Shown: piece after piece, positions 34,121 through 42,976 of the stretch
How the letters are laid out: each line of letters opens with the position of its first letter
How positions within the stretch are numbered: position 1 is the stretch's first letter
Assembly: GCA_021796275.1 (NCBI GenBank)
Contig: JAJYOI010000007.1
Coordinates: forward strand, 1 to 58,199
Source of the DNA: Bacteroidota bacterium
GTDB lineage: Bacteria; Bacteroidota; Ignavibacteria; UBA10030; UBA8401
Direction: 5' to 3'
Length of the DNA stretch: 58,199 nucleotides
Made by a program: the position numbers and the translations under genes
The notes under the pieces: model-generated
Database searches by the model: none
Told to the model about the DNA's origin: nothing
The model's input: only the letters and a program-made list of their open reading frames with translations

Positions 34121-35260
34121 TTACACTTTCACGAACCATTGCTTCTTCCACATGACCCATGCGAGGAGAAACGAGCCGAGCACATACATCATGGCATAAA
34201 GAAGGGACGCATGAAACGGATTTGTCAGAAGCGGTGCAAAGAAATGCTGATAGATGTACGTTTTCAGCATCATTGATTTTCCATCCGGCTGGCTCAGCAT
34301 AAAGCTGATGGAAAGTTTTCCGATAAGGCTTCCGACAAAATAGACGGCGATGGCATTCATTCCCAACATCACAAACGGAGTGTACCACCGCCCCAAAGGG
34401 GTTTTCAACTTGAAACCTTTCACATCAATCAACCAATACAATACTGCAAAACAAATCAACGCCCAGCCCGCAGTGAAAATGCTGTACGAGCTTGTCCAGA
34501 TATTTTTATTGATCGGCAGCCACATATCGAGAACGACGCCGATGAAAAGCAAAACAAATCCTGCAACGAACATCCAAACGGTTTTTTCTTCGCGTGAAAG
34601 CGGTGAGCGCAAAAAATATCCTGTTTGAACGCCGAACAACGTCGTGGCAATTGCCGGCAGCGTGCTTATGATTCCTTCCGGGTCCCACGTTTGCGTGTAG
34701 ATGTACATGTGTCCCGAAAGAAGCAGAGAATCAATGTACGCAGAAAAATTCTTTCCCTGCTCCAAAACACCTGCGCCGATACCCGGAACAGGAATGAACT
34801 TCATCATCAGCCAATAGACAGCAAGAAATCCGATGAGCCAGAAATTTTGCGCTTTTCTCGTCTTCGTAAAAAGAACGATCACTGAAACAATGAAATAGCA
34901 AACCGCAATACGCTGAAGCACGCCCGGAATGCGGATGGTGGAAAGATTGAAAAACGGTGCACCGTTCAAAATAAGTCCGAGCACAAAAATGATGACGGAG
35001 CGGCGTGCGGCATTCAGAAGCAATTTCCTTGCATCGTCGCCACGTTCGATGCGCCGCGCAAACGACATTGTCATTGCAACGCCGACGATGAAAAGAAAGA
35101 ATGGGAAAATCCAATCGGTGAATGTCCAGCCGTTCCATTCAGCATGCTCAAGCTGCGGATACACGTGCCCCCAATCGCCGGCGTTATTGACCAGCATCAT
35201 TGCGGCAATTGTTGCACCGCGAAAAGCATCAAGCGAAGTAAGACGTTCGTGCTGGGTCAT
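34121..35260 (-). CDS. DUF5009 / HGSNAT-like membrane acyltransferase, copy A
   Basis: 379 residues, clearly paralogous to the gene at 32788 over the full length: same start 'RLTSLDAFRGATIAAMMLVN', same 'GWTFTDWIFPFFLFIVGVAM', same 'IRIPGVLQRIAVCY' and end 'MWKKQWFVKV'. The tandem pair is separated by 208 nt that hold a REP doublet. Two paralogues side by side suggest duplication with possible substrate divergence; loops such as 'GVLEQGKNFSAYIDSLLLSG' differ. Membrane location with the acyl acceptor outside is inferred from the family. Confidence 0.87.
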   Translation of the reverse strand: MTQHERLTSLDAFRGATIAAMMLVNNAGDWGHVYPQLEHAEWNGWTFTDWIFPFFLFIVGVAMTMSFARRIERGDDARKLLLNAARRSVIIFVLGLILNGAPFFNLSTIRIPGVLQRIAVCYFIVSVIVLFTKTRKAQNFWLIGFLAVYWLMMKFIPVPGIGAGVLEQGKNFSAYIDSLLLSGHMYIYTQTWDPEGIISTLPAIATTLFGVQTGYFLRSPLSREEKTVWMFVAGFVLLFIGVVLDMWLPINKNIWTSSYSIFTAGWALICFAVLYWLIDVKGFKLKTPLGRWYTPFVMLGMNAIAVYFVGSLIGKLSISFMLSQPDGKSMMLKTYIYQHFFAPLLTNPFHASLLYAMMYVLGSFLLAWVMWKKQWFVKV

Positions 35261-35303
35261 TTAGTTTCTATGGATATAAAAAGAGAATGTGGAAACATGA
35301 TAT

Positions 35304-35600
35304 CTATTTTCTCGACCTCCACTGATCAGGACTGCGCCGGGAATGAAAGATTCCGATGACGCGAATTTCAGAGTCTTCAATATCATAAAAGACTGCGAAG
35401 GGAAATCTACGAACAACGGCACGACGAATCTTATTATGAACCAAAGGATATATTTGAGGATTACTTTGAATCCGTTCTATGGATTCATCAACACAAAGGA
35501 AAAACTCCGCACCAAGCCCCATTCGCTGATGGTTATACCAAATGACCGCATCCTTGAATTCACGTTCGGCTTCAGGATGAAAGCGTACATTCACTGGCAT
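35304..35600 (-). CDS. ParE/RelE-superfamily toxin
   Basis: 98 residues. The ParE/RelE fold pattern is present: 'FHPEAEREFKDAVIWYN', 'ESIERIQSNPQIYPLV', and the C-terminal 'RRAVVRRFPFAVFYDIEDSE' with 'VIGIFHSRRSP'. Such toxins either poison gyrase (ParE) or cut ribosome-bound mRNA (RelE); the length and sequence are nearer ParE. The gene directly follows its antitoxin, stop and start codon abutting (TAA ATG). Confidence 0.9.
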   Translation of the reverse strand: MPVNVRFHPEAEREFKDAVIWYNHQRMGLGAEFFLCVDESIERIQSNPQIYPLVHNKIRRAVVRRFPFAVFYDIEDSEIRVIGIFHSRRSPDQWRSRK

Positions 35601-35822
35601 TTACTTTGTTTTCAGAAATTCAGCTTTAATCTCTTGCCATGAACGGCCCTGTGAAGGATTCTCCTTGTACGATCGGGAACGACGATCAAGTTCTTCCTTT
35701 TGGCTTTGCGATAACTCGAACGCTTCATTTTCCCGCGCAATGCTGTCCCAAATTTCCTCCACGAGCAAAATACGTTCGGGAATGCTGAGTTTTTGTATTT
35801 CATTACTAAGGTCGCGCTGCAT
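35601..35822 (-). CDS. Addiction-module antitoxin (TIGR02574-like)
   Basis: 73 residues, with 'LSIPERILLVEEIWDSIA' at the front and 'ELSQSQKEELDRRSRSYKEN' with 'GRSWQEIKAEF' behind: the usual layout of the small antitoxin family paired with ParE/RelE toxins. An AGGAG ribosome site precedes the ATG at 35822. The pair is a self-contained minus-strand operon beside repeats, consistent with the accessory nature of the region. Confidence 0.88.
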   Translation of the reverse strand: MQRDLSNEIQKLSIPERILLVEEIWDSIARENEAFELSQSQKEELDRRSRSYKENPSQGRSWQEIKAEFLKTK

Positions 35823-35962
35823 AAAGGTCTCCTACAATTATGCTAAAATATAATGAGTTCACCGGAGAGTTGCTTGCTCCAACAAGGTTTTGTGAAACAG
35901 AGTTTCGGTGATGGAGTGTTTCTAAATTGGGGATTTGGGAAGGAGATAAAAATTAGTAGTGC

Positions 35963-36358
35963 TTAAATCCATTTTTTGAAATTGTTATTCCTTATTTTCT
36001 TCATTTTCTTAAATGCGCGTTGAATGTTAAGGTTATTTGCACGCGCATCTCTACGATATAAGTGTCTAAAAAGGCCTTCAAGTTCAGCGATCTCATCGTC
36101 GCGAATATTGTCCCAAACTTCAAAGACCGAAAAATGCGTCCACAGATCGCCCTTATGCTTTTCATGAGATCGAAGTCGCCCTCCGAAGCCTGAAGTAGTC
36201 ATGCCAATATAAACAACATCGTACATTTCTCTTCCATTGCTTCTATGTTGATCGTAAAGAACATAAAGCCCCCGTCTTTTTTTCGGAACCAAAGTGCGTT
36301 CTTTTTTAGGTAAAATTTCGGCACAATGTTTAAAAAACTTCAACTGGCTTTCCGGCAT
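35963..36358 (-). CDS. GIY-YIG nuclease domain protein
   Basis: 131 residues with the GIY-YIG core: 'GLYVLYD' (GIY) and 'VVYIGMT' (YIG), then 'GFGGRLRSHEKHKGDLWTHF' with the Arg, and 'EIAELEGLFRHLYR' with the metal-binding Glu. Strong ribosome site (GGAGG). Stand-alone GIY-YIG proteins of this type are of unknown role; other members are homing, restriction or repair enzymes. No partner gene is adjacent apart from the toxin-antitoxin pair. Confidence 0.85.
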   Translation of the reverse strand: MPESQLKFFKHCAEILPKKERTLVPKKRRGLYVLYDQHRSNGREMYDVVYIGMTTSGFGGRLRSHEKHKGDLWTHFSVFEVWDNIRDDEIAELEGLFRHLYRRDARANNLNIQRAFKKMKKIRNNNFKKWI

Positions 36359-36459
36359 CTTGACCTCCTATTGATATTTTTTTGACTCATAATATTCCTT
36401 TCTCTTATTAAGTCATGTTACGCAAAAAAGATTGTTTTGAAAATCAAAACCAGAGTAAC

Positions 36460-36520
36460 GTCATTCCCGCGAAGGCGGGAATCCAAGTATGGATGCCCGA
36501 CTAAAGCGTTCGGGCATGAC
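36460..36520. repeat. GTCAT...ATGAC dispersed palindrome
   Basis: Outer arms GTCAT/ATGAC; inside, ATTCCCGC-GAAG-GCGGGAAT and ATGCCCGA-N8-TCGGGCAT, both perfect 8-bp stems. It resembles the ATTCCCGCGAAGGCGGGAAT repeats known in many bacteria (for example dRS3-type sequences in Neisseria). Lies in the 234-nt gap between the GIY-YIG gene and the MgtC-like gene. Confidence 0.88.
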
Positions 36521-36592
36521 GAATTTTATTTTTTTAGGCGGGTTTTTCCCATGCGTAACATGAATTATTAAGTAGATTTACCCGTTTTCTTT

Positions 36593-37834
36593 TCAACTTA
36601 TCATCACAAAAGGAATATGAAGCGCAGTCCAGAGAAGAAATCGCCACGCGGTTTCTTTACGAATAGAGGGCGCGAACCAGCCGAAATACACTCCCTTTAC
36701 AACCGTATTGCTCATCATAGAAATGATGATGGCAGAAATCAGCACTGTTGTCATTCCGCTCGTGCCGCTCACAATGGAAAGAACAAATGGCGTGATGTCT
36801 GTGACTCCGACAAATGCGGCAAGTGTCAGGATACCGGCAGTCCCTACTGTTGATTGCACCAAAGTTGTCACTACCGAAAGAACGACAAACAGCGCCGCGA
36901 ACACAACCGCGGGCCTGATCTCAAACGGATTTTGGAATTGCGGCACTTCGCTTTCAGACTGGGCTTGAGAATTGTGTTTGACACCGATTGAAAGAAGAAT
37001 TCCAATCACCGCCAACGCGAGCAATTTCCACCACAGCATTCCAACGAACGACGGAGCCACAAACCATACCAGCACAAGAATGCGAAGATACATGACGCTG
37101 CATGCGAGAAGCGATGCCTGCAAAGCGCTTCCGGCGCGCGACGGATCTTTCTTCGCAATCCTTCCCGCCGCCACACTGACCGCCGTGCTGGAAACCATTC
37201 CGCCAATCATACCGGACAGCCACATGCCAATTTTGTTGCCGAATTTTTTCGACAGCAAATAGCCGATAAAACCGATTGTTGAAACAAGAATGACCACTTC
37301 CCAGATTGTGGTCGGATTGAGATTGAAGCGCGTGTACGTACGATTCGGAAGAACAGGAAGAATAATCAGCGTCACCAAAAGGAATTTCAGCGTCGCAAGG
37401 AATTCCACTTTATTCAGCCGCTCGACAAACGATTCAAGCTCCGATTTTTCCGACAACAAAATTGTATTGATGATGCCAAGCGCCATTGCAACCCAGACAT
37501 CCACAAGCATTGCCAACGCACCGACAACGAATGTGAGAAGAGCCGTTACGGCGCTGGTTGAACCGAACCGCCCGTTGCGAATTTTCGCGATGTAAGCGAT
37601 TGCCGTCAGCGTGCCGATGGTGAGAAGCCCTGCCGGAAGCGCAAACACTACGCCGATGTGCTGAAGCCACGCGCAGCCGAATCCCAGCATGCTGATGATG
37701 GGAAGCGTGCGCACGCCTCCAAACACCATTCCGTTATCTTCAGCTTTTGAGCTTTCGCGTTCCAAGCCGACAAGAAAGCCAAGCGCAAGCGCGACAATAA
37801 ACCGGAGTTCGAACGTCCATTCAATGGTATTCAT
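36593..37834 (-). CDS. MgtC/SapB N-terminal domain with DUF4010 membrane protein
   Basis: 413 residues, ~12 membrane segments. Residues ~8-140 are an MgtC/SapB domain: 'FIVALALGFLVGLERE' with 'VFGGVRTLPIISMLG'; the remaining part is DUF4010, recognised by 'MIGGMVSSTAVSVAAGRIA' and 'VVKGVYFGWF'. The function of DUF4010 fusions is unknown; MgtC itself affects Mg2+ starvation survival through ATP synthase in Salmonella, and should not be transferred directly. Inner membrane. Confidence 0.87.
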   Translation of the reverse strand: MNTIEWTFELRFIVALALGFLVGLERESSKAEDNGMVFGGVRTLPIISMLGFGCAWLQHIGVVFALPAGLLTIGTLTAIAYIAKIRNGRFGSTSAVTALLTFVVGALAMLVDVWVAMALGIINTILLSEKSELESFVERLNKVEFLATLKFLLVTLIILPVLPNRTYTRFNLNPTTIWEVVILVSTIGFIGYLLSKKFGNKIGMWLSGMIGGMVSSTAVSVAAGRIAKKDPSRAGSALQASLLACSVMYLRILVLVWFVAPSFVGMLWWKLLALAVIGILLSIGVKHNSQAQSESEVPQFQNPFEIRPAVVFAALFVVLSVVTTLVQSTVGTAGILTLAAFVGVTDITPFVLSIVSGTSGMTTVLISAIIISMMSNTVVKGVYFGWFAPSIRKETAWRFLLWTALHIPFVMIS

Positions 37835-37989
37835 AGAAGTGCCTTTTCAATGTTCATTTGCGTCGTTAAAAGTCCGCAATTTTTTAATAGAATGCAATCC
37901 CAAAGTAGTTTTCAATTTGTTTTTTCAAAGAAATTCTCGTATAAACAGAAAACACAATCCACCAAAAACAATCACTATTCCCATTTATC

Positions 37990-38625
37990 ATGAACGGATT
38001 ACATTTCTATTTTGCCGTCATTTCAGCCGCGCTTATCCTTGACGGATGCGCAGGTTCCCGTCCTGCCGGCATTCAGTCCCAAGGGAATTTGCAACATTTT
38101 GACAAATCCATCGTCACCGTCGCGCAGTGGGGCGGTACGCGCGATACGCTTCAGCATCCCGTTCAAACAATCACTCATATCACACTCCATCACGGCGGAG
38201 TTGATTTCACGAAAGATGAAGACCCGCGCGCGTACCTGCGCAATCTTCAAAGCTGGTCACGCTCGGAAAAGAAATGGATGGACATTCCATATCATTATCT
38301 GATTGATCTCGACGGAACAATTTATGAAGGACGGGACATTCGGTACGCCGGCGACACGAACACAGAATATGATCCGACCGGACATGCATTGATCTGCGTG
38401 CTGGGAAATTATGAAAATATTTCGCCGACGAAAGAACAGCTCCGCTCGATCGTGAATCTTTTCACATGGCTGTGCTGGAAATATCATCTCTCGCCGGAAG
38501 TCATCAAAGGGCATAAGGATTATTCGAAGATCACAGTGTGTCCGGGAAAGAATTTGTATGCGTACCTTGCCGACGGATATTTTCGACGGGAAGTGGAAAA
38601 AGAATTAGCGCAAATGAAAAAATAG
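37990..38625 (+). CDS. N-acetylmuramoyl-L-alanine amidase (PGRP/amidase_2) lipoprotein
   Basis: 211 residues. Lipoprotein signal 'LHFYFAVISAALILDGC'. Amidase_2/PGRP domain with zinc ligands in 'ITLHHGG' (His), 'VIKGHKDYSKITVCPG' (His and Cys) and the conserved 'MDIPYHYLIDLDGTIYEGRD'. It cleaves the amide between muramic acid and the stem peptide, in the periplasm. Length is that of minimal PGRP enzymes. It converges with rnhA. Confidence 0.92.
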   Translation: MNGLHFYFAVISAALILDGCAGSRPAGIQSQGNLQHFDKSIVTVAQWGGTRDTLQHPVQTITHITLHHGGVDFTKDEDPRAYLRNLQSWSRSEKKWMDIPYHYLIDLDGTIYEGRDIRYAGDTNTEYDPTGHALICVLGNYENISPTKEQLRSIVNLFTWLCWKYHLSPEVIKGHKDYSKITVCPGKNLYAYLADGYFRREVEKELAQMKK

Positions 38626-38642
38626 AGCGCCAAGATTTGTAA

Positions 38643-39098
38643 TCACTCTTTCTTCTCGGCACCGAGGCGCGCAAGTTGATCGGCGCGTTCATTCAGCTCA
38701 ATACCAACATGCCCTTCGACTTTGCGGAAGCTTGTTTTAAACTTTGAAAGTACATCAAGCAGGCGTTCCCACAGATCCCGGTTTTCTACCGGCTGTTTCT
38801 TTGCATTCTTCCAGCCGTTGCGCTGCCATTTTTCGTACCACTTCTGCTGCATGCAATTCACAAGGTACGCGCTGTCGGAACAAATGACGACGGGCAAATC
38901 TATCCGCTTCAACGACTCAAGCGCGCTGATACACGCCGTCAATTCCATTCGCTGATTGGTGGTATTTTTCTCGCCGCCGAAAATTTCTTTGCGATGATTC
39001 TGAAACAGCAGCACCGCTCCCCATCCGCCGCGATTCGTTCCAAACTGATTTCCCGAACATGCCCCGTCGCAGTAAATAATTATTTGATCATGGCTCAT
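38643..39098 (-). CDS. rnhA: Ribonuclease HI
   Basis: 151 residues. Catalytic acids in order: Asp in 'IIYCDGACSGN', Glu in 'NQRMELTACISALE', Asp in 'ICSDSAYLVNCM', Asp in 'LNERADQLARLGA', with the His of the 'VEGHVGIELNE' loop. It removes RNA from RNA-DNA hybrids. The basic handle 'KWYEKWQRNGWKNAKKQPV' is present, as in E. coli RNase HI. It follows apaG by 2 nt. Confidence 0.96.
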   Translation of the reverse strand: MSHDQIIIYCDGACSGNQFGTNRGGWGAVLLFQNHRKEIFGGEKNTTNQRMELTACISALESLKRIDLPVVICSDSAYLVNCMQQKWYEKWQRNGWKNAKKQPVENRDLWERLLDVLSKFKTSFRKVEGHVGIELNERADQLARLGAEKKE

Positions 39099-39100
39099 AA

Positions 39101-39484
39101 TTAATTTGACGCAGCGCGAAGTGTAAACCGCGGAATTGCCGCATGAAACTGCTCTCCGCTTTCGTGCGCCATCAGATATGTTCCCTCCATCGCACCTTCA
39201 AAAGTTTCGAGAATACAAAAGCTGTTGTACTCATGCACGCCGCCCGGAGCAATCTCCGGCTGCTTCCCGACAACGCCCTCGCCTTCAACTTCTTTTACAT
39301 CGCCAGCGGCATCCGTAATAAACCAGTGGCGCCGCAGAAGCTGCACGGATTCTTGTCTGTGATTTTCAATACGGATAAAATACGTGAACACAAATTTCTT
39401 CGCAATCGCGTCCGACTGGCCGTCAAGATAAACGGGGCGCACCATAATTGTGATGCCTTCAGTTGTCGCTGTGTAGGTTGTCAT
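39101..39484 (-). CDS. apaG: ApaG protein
   Basis: 127 residues, the standard ApaG size and FN3-like fold: 'ITIMVRPVYLDGQSD', 'FTYFIRIENHRQESVQLLRR', 'HWFITDAAGDVKEVEGEGVV' and 'GVHEYNSFCILETFEGAMEG'. Role poorly defined; linked historically to Co2+ resistance and ApaH, and related domains occur in F-box proteins. Just upstream of rnhA, 2-nt gap. Confidence 0.95.
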   Translation of the reverse strand: MTTYTATTEGITIMVRPVYLDGQSDAIAKKFVFTYFIRIENHRQESVQLLRRHWFITDAAGDVKEVEGEGVVGKQPEIAPGGVHEYNSFCILETFEGAMEGTYLMAHESGEQFHAAIPRFTLRAASN

Positions 39485-39556
39485 TGAGCCTTTATCGCCG
39501 CCGTTGTTGTAATTTTCTCAACAGAGAATTCATTCCTCTCATTGCATACCAAGCCG

Positions 39557-42106
39557 TCAAAACTCGAACGAGCATCCGCCGACCGGAAAAAAAGAAAACT
39601 GATAAACCGTCTGCGTGGTTCCATCGCTGAGATGATTTATCATAAAAACATTCGCCCGGTTCAAAAGATTCTGAACCTGCAGAAACACCACCAAATTCCA
39701 TTGCGTAAAATGAAAACGGCTGATCCATTGCACGTCGAGCCGCTGATAATCGGGATACCGCGCCGAATTGATCTCGCCGGTCGACTGCCACCAGCCGCGC
39801 GACCACGCAATTCCGCCTTCACGATGCTGTTCGGCGGTTGTATAACGCATCGGCGTGTACGCGTTGCCGGAAGAATACCGAAACCGCAGGCTGAATTCCA
39901 TGTCATCGGAGAATGGTAAAATCATTGACGGATACTTAAGATACAACGGCATCTCATTCAACTTCGAACGCGTGTTCTTCACAATTTTCCCAAGCACCAG
40001 AGTTGTGATCAATGGATAATCATAATCATCGGGATACGAACCGACATTCACCGGCGCATAGCCGGGAAGATTCAGGCGGGGATCTTCCTGCCGTGTCGAG
40101 GAATACGAAACGCTCAGCGTGCCGTAAAAATCCTCAACTTGTTTTTGCTGAATGAACAGTTCGATGCCTTTCGAAGTTTTCTTTCCGACATTCAGATAAT
40201 GATCGCTGCGAAATGTTTTGTCGGAAAAATAGATGAAGCTTTCGCTCACCGGCAGATCGGAATATTGCTTGTAATATGTTTCGAGACTTGCTTTCAACCC
40301 TTCAGCAAAAATATGCTCAATGCCCAGCACAAAATGGCGCGCGTGACTGTTCTTCAAGTTGTGATTGTATCCTGTTTGTCCGTTGTAGCCGTTGTCGCCG
40401 TACAACGGATACGATTGCGTTTGATAATATTCTCCATACGCAAAATTGATTCGCGTTGTCGGCGGAACAATTTCGTACGAGGCGCTGAGGCGCGGGCTGA
40501 CGTTTCCTTGTTTCGAATAACTGAAATAATCGTATCGCACACCTGCCGTGAGCGTCAGCAATGGAAGCACATCAATTTTATCGCTGAGATAGCCGTAAAT
40601 TTTATGCGCGTCTCCGAAGCCAAGCGTCGTCACGGTATTTCCCGGCTTCCAGACTGCACTGGGAATTTCGAACACGCCGTCGCCGTTGAAATCGTACCGC
40701 GCAGTATCGCCGTCCCACCGCGCTTCGTCCCGAAAACTGCCCGTCGTCAAATATTGCGCTCCGGCAGAAATTTCGTGCGAAGGAAACAGGCGGTACACCA
40801 TTTCATATTTTGCCGCGGCAAGGTTTTCATCTGAATTGTCATAATACACTTTGCGCGAGGCGAGAAGGGCATGAGTGATCACTTGCCCTTCGCTTCCGTA
40901 TGTGTGCGCTGTAAAATCGGAACTGACGTCGACGAAATAGACATTTCCAAATCCGTACAAAGAGAATACTGAATATCCTTTCGCACCCCACAAGCTTTTC
41001 AAACTGATTCCGGCGGCGTATTGATGATTGTGCACGTCAATCGTTTCAACGCTGGAAGAATCCGATGTGTTTGCACGCTGAAGATTTTTTTCGCCAGAAT
41101 TTCCCGCGATAAGAATTTTATCGTTGCCGTAAATACCGCTGAAGAGAAGTTTCTGTGAAGGGCTCAGATCGTAGACAACTTTGAATTGAGCATCGTAATA
41201 TTTCGGAATCGCGGTCAATCCAAGCGCAGAAATGCCGACAAGGTTATCAATTGTTTCGAGAAAACTCCGTCGTGCAGAAACAATCCACGAACCGCGTCCG
41301 TTGTTCATGCCTCCTTCCATCACGGTGCCAAATCCGGCGAAGTGAATGCCGGTGTTCGATGCGAACGCACGCTGCCGGTCGCCTTCGCGAAGCGTTATAT
41401 CCATCACCGATGAAAGCTTGTCGCCGTATTGCGCAGGAAATCCTCCCGAGGAAAAATTGATTTCCTCAACCAGATCAACATTTACCATGTTGATGGGGCC
41501 GCCGGAGTTCATTTGATTCGGATAATGATTGGTGGAAGGAATTTCAAGATAATCCATCACCGTCAGGTTTTCGTTCGGCGCGCCGCCGCGAACGATCAAT
41601 TCATTTGTTTGGTCGGTGGAATTTGCAACGCCGGGCATAGACTGAACAATGCGCTGCACATCCTGATCGCTTCCGGGGGAACGCAGAACTTCAGCGCCGC
41701 TTAATCCGATCGTGCTTACCGGACTGATCGAACCGGCACGGCTGAAGTAATCCGCTTTCACTTCAACACCCTGAAGATTGATCGCCTCTTCGCTCAATTT
41801 TATTTTAACAATCGCGCTGCGTCCCGTTGAAACCACAACATTCGTCAGCACGACCGGCGTGTACCCGAGCAATGTTGCCCGCAAACTGAATTCACCGACT
41901 TCGATATTGCTGATGACAAAATTCCCGCGCTCATCCGTTATGGAGCCAACGGCGGGTTTTTCGACGATGATAATGTTCACACCGACAAGCGGCTGTTCTG
42001 TCGCGCCGTCAATAACCTGACCGGAAATTTGTCCTCGTTTTTCGTCTGCCATAAGTGCAACAGCATAAACAACAAGAACAATTATTGCACCGATGAGTTT
42101 CGTCAT
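39557..42106 (-). CDS. TonB-dependent outer-membrane receptor with CarboxypepD_reg-like domain
   Basis: 849 residues from ATG 42106, chosen because it opens the signal 'MTKLIGAIIVLVVYAVALMA'; the longer track ORF adds 27 unlikely residues. An N-terminal carboxypeptidase-regulatory-like domain ('GQVIDGATEQPLVGVNIIIV') is followed by the plug ('RSPGSDQDVQRIVQSMPGVA', 'DQTNELIVRGGAPNENLTVM') and a 22-strand barrel. The C-terminus ends 'FSFFPVGGCSFEF', with a terminal aromatic as needed for barrel assembly. No SusD partner is adjacent, so it is not an obvious glycan-uptake pair. Ligand unknown. Confidence 0.92.
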   Translation of the reverse strand: MTKLIGAIIVLVVYAVALMADEKRGQISGQVIDGATEQPLVGVNIIIVEKPAVGSITDERGNFVISNIEVGEFSLRATLLGYTPVVLTNVVVSTGRSAIVKIKLSEEAINLQGVEVKADYFSRAGSISPVSTIGLSGAEVLRSPGSDQDVQRIVQSMPGVANSTDQTNELIVRGGAPNENLTVMDYLEIPSTNHYPNQMNSGGPINMVNVDLVEEINFSSGGFPAQYGDKLSSVMDITLREGDRQRAFASNTGIHFAGFGTVMEGGMNNGRGSWIVSARRSFLETIDNLVGISALGLTAIPKYYDAQFKVVYDLSPSQKLLFSGIYGNDKILIAGNSGEKNLQRANTSDSSSVETIDVHNHQYAAGISLKSLWGAKGYSVFSLYGFGNVYFVDVSSDFTAHTYGSEGQVITHALLASRKVYYDNSDENLAAAKYEMVYRLFPSHEISAGAQYLTTGSFRDEARWDGDTARYDFNGDGVFEIPSAVWKPGNTVTTLGFGDAHKIYGYLSDKIDVLPLLTLTAGVRYDYFSYSKQGNVSPRLSASYEIVPPTTRINFAYGEYYQTQSYPLYGDNGYNGQTGYNHNLKNSHARHFVLGIEHIFAEGLKASLETYYKQYSDLPVSESFIYFSDKTFRSDHYLNVGKKTSKGIELFIQQKQVEDFYGTLSVSYSSTRQEDPRLNLPGYAPVNVGSYPDDYDYPLITTLVLGKIVKNTRSKLNEMPLYLKYPSMILPFSDDMEFSLRFRYSSGNAYTPMRYTTAEQHREGGIAWSRGWWQSTGEINSARYPDYQRLDVQWISRFHFTQWNLVVFLQVQNLLNRANVFMINHLSDGTTQTVYQFSFFPVGGCSFEF

Positions 42107-42202
42107 TATCGTTTCAGCGGATGTTTTGGAATGATTCTCTTTGTGAACTTGTGAGATATACGGGAAAAATCTTTCGGTGTTACACAATGTCGAAGTTCAA
42201 CC

Positions 42203-42919
42203 CTACTCAACTTTTTTCATGCACTCCGGTCCTTCGTTGCGTGCATTGTTCACATAGGATGAAACGCGGTACGCTTTCATTTCCGAAGCAGGAAACGGAA
42301 CAAGCATTTTCTTGAGCGCACCGGTATTTTTATATGTGCGGTCGAGCCACATCTCAAAATGCCGCTCCGGCATAATCACCGGCATACGATGATGAATTTC
42401 CGACATCAACGCATTGGGTGCCGTTGTAATAATTGTGAAGCTTGGAAATTCTTCTCCTTTGTCGTTCTTCCACACAGAAAACAATCCGGCAAACATAAAC
42501 GGTTGTTCATTTTTCATGCAGATGCACATCGGGTGTTTTTCTTCTACCAATTTCATTTTCCCTTTTGCTTCAACAGAAACCGAAATCTTTTTCCATTCAT
42601 AAAACGCATCTGCCGGAATCAAACATCTGCTTCCTTTGAAATAAGGAGCAAACAGCGCACTCGTTTCTATCGTTTCGGCTCTTGCATTAAACGCAACGGA
42701 TGCTGGCTTCCCGTCTTTTGACGTGTGCGGAATCAGCCACCACAACATTTGCAGTGCGATAAGTTCGCCGCCCCGCTGAGCAAACACAGGCATATGCTGC
42801 ATCGGCGCCGCATTATAGCGCGGCAAATGTTCGTCCATGTGCCCGTCGTCTTTTACACGAAGCTCTTTGTACGTAAGAAAAACCCGCTTGCCGTTAATGA
42901 GAACGTATCGTCCGCACAT
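42203..42919 (-). CDS. SRAP / YedK-HMCES family abasic-site protein
   Basis: 238 residues from ATG 42919. This start gives 'MCGRYVLI', exposing the catalytic Cys2 after Met removal; the upstream start in the track would bury it and is therefore rejected. Other family residues: 'RYNAAPMQHMPVF', 'FNARAETIETSALFAPYFKG', 'RCLIPADAFYEWKK', and 'ALMSEIHHRMPVIMP' with the active-site His. The protein forms a thiazolidine crosslink with abasic sites in single-stranded DNA, shielding them. No SOS box was identified. Confidence 0.94.
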   Translation of the reverse strand: MCGRYVLINGKRVFLTYKELRVKDDGHMDEHLPRYNAAPMQHMPVFAQRGGELIALQMLWWLIPHTSKDGKPASVAFNARAETIETSALFAPYFKGSRCLIPADAFYEWKKISVSVEAKGKMKLVEEKHPMCICMKNEQPFMFAGLFSVWKNDKGEEFPSFTIITTAPNALMSEIHHRMPVIMPERHFEMWLDRTYKNTGALKKMLVPFPASEMKAYRVSSYVNNARNEGPECMKKVE

Positions 42920-42976
42920 GCAGATACCACTGAACAACAATTTCAGAAATTGGAATGACGGGCAGCGAAGAACGGT

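Noticed and set aside
40139-40834. 231-codon plus-strand ORF
   Set aside because: Antisense to the TonB receptor, which has full family features.
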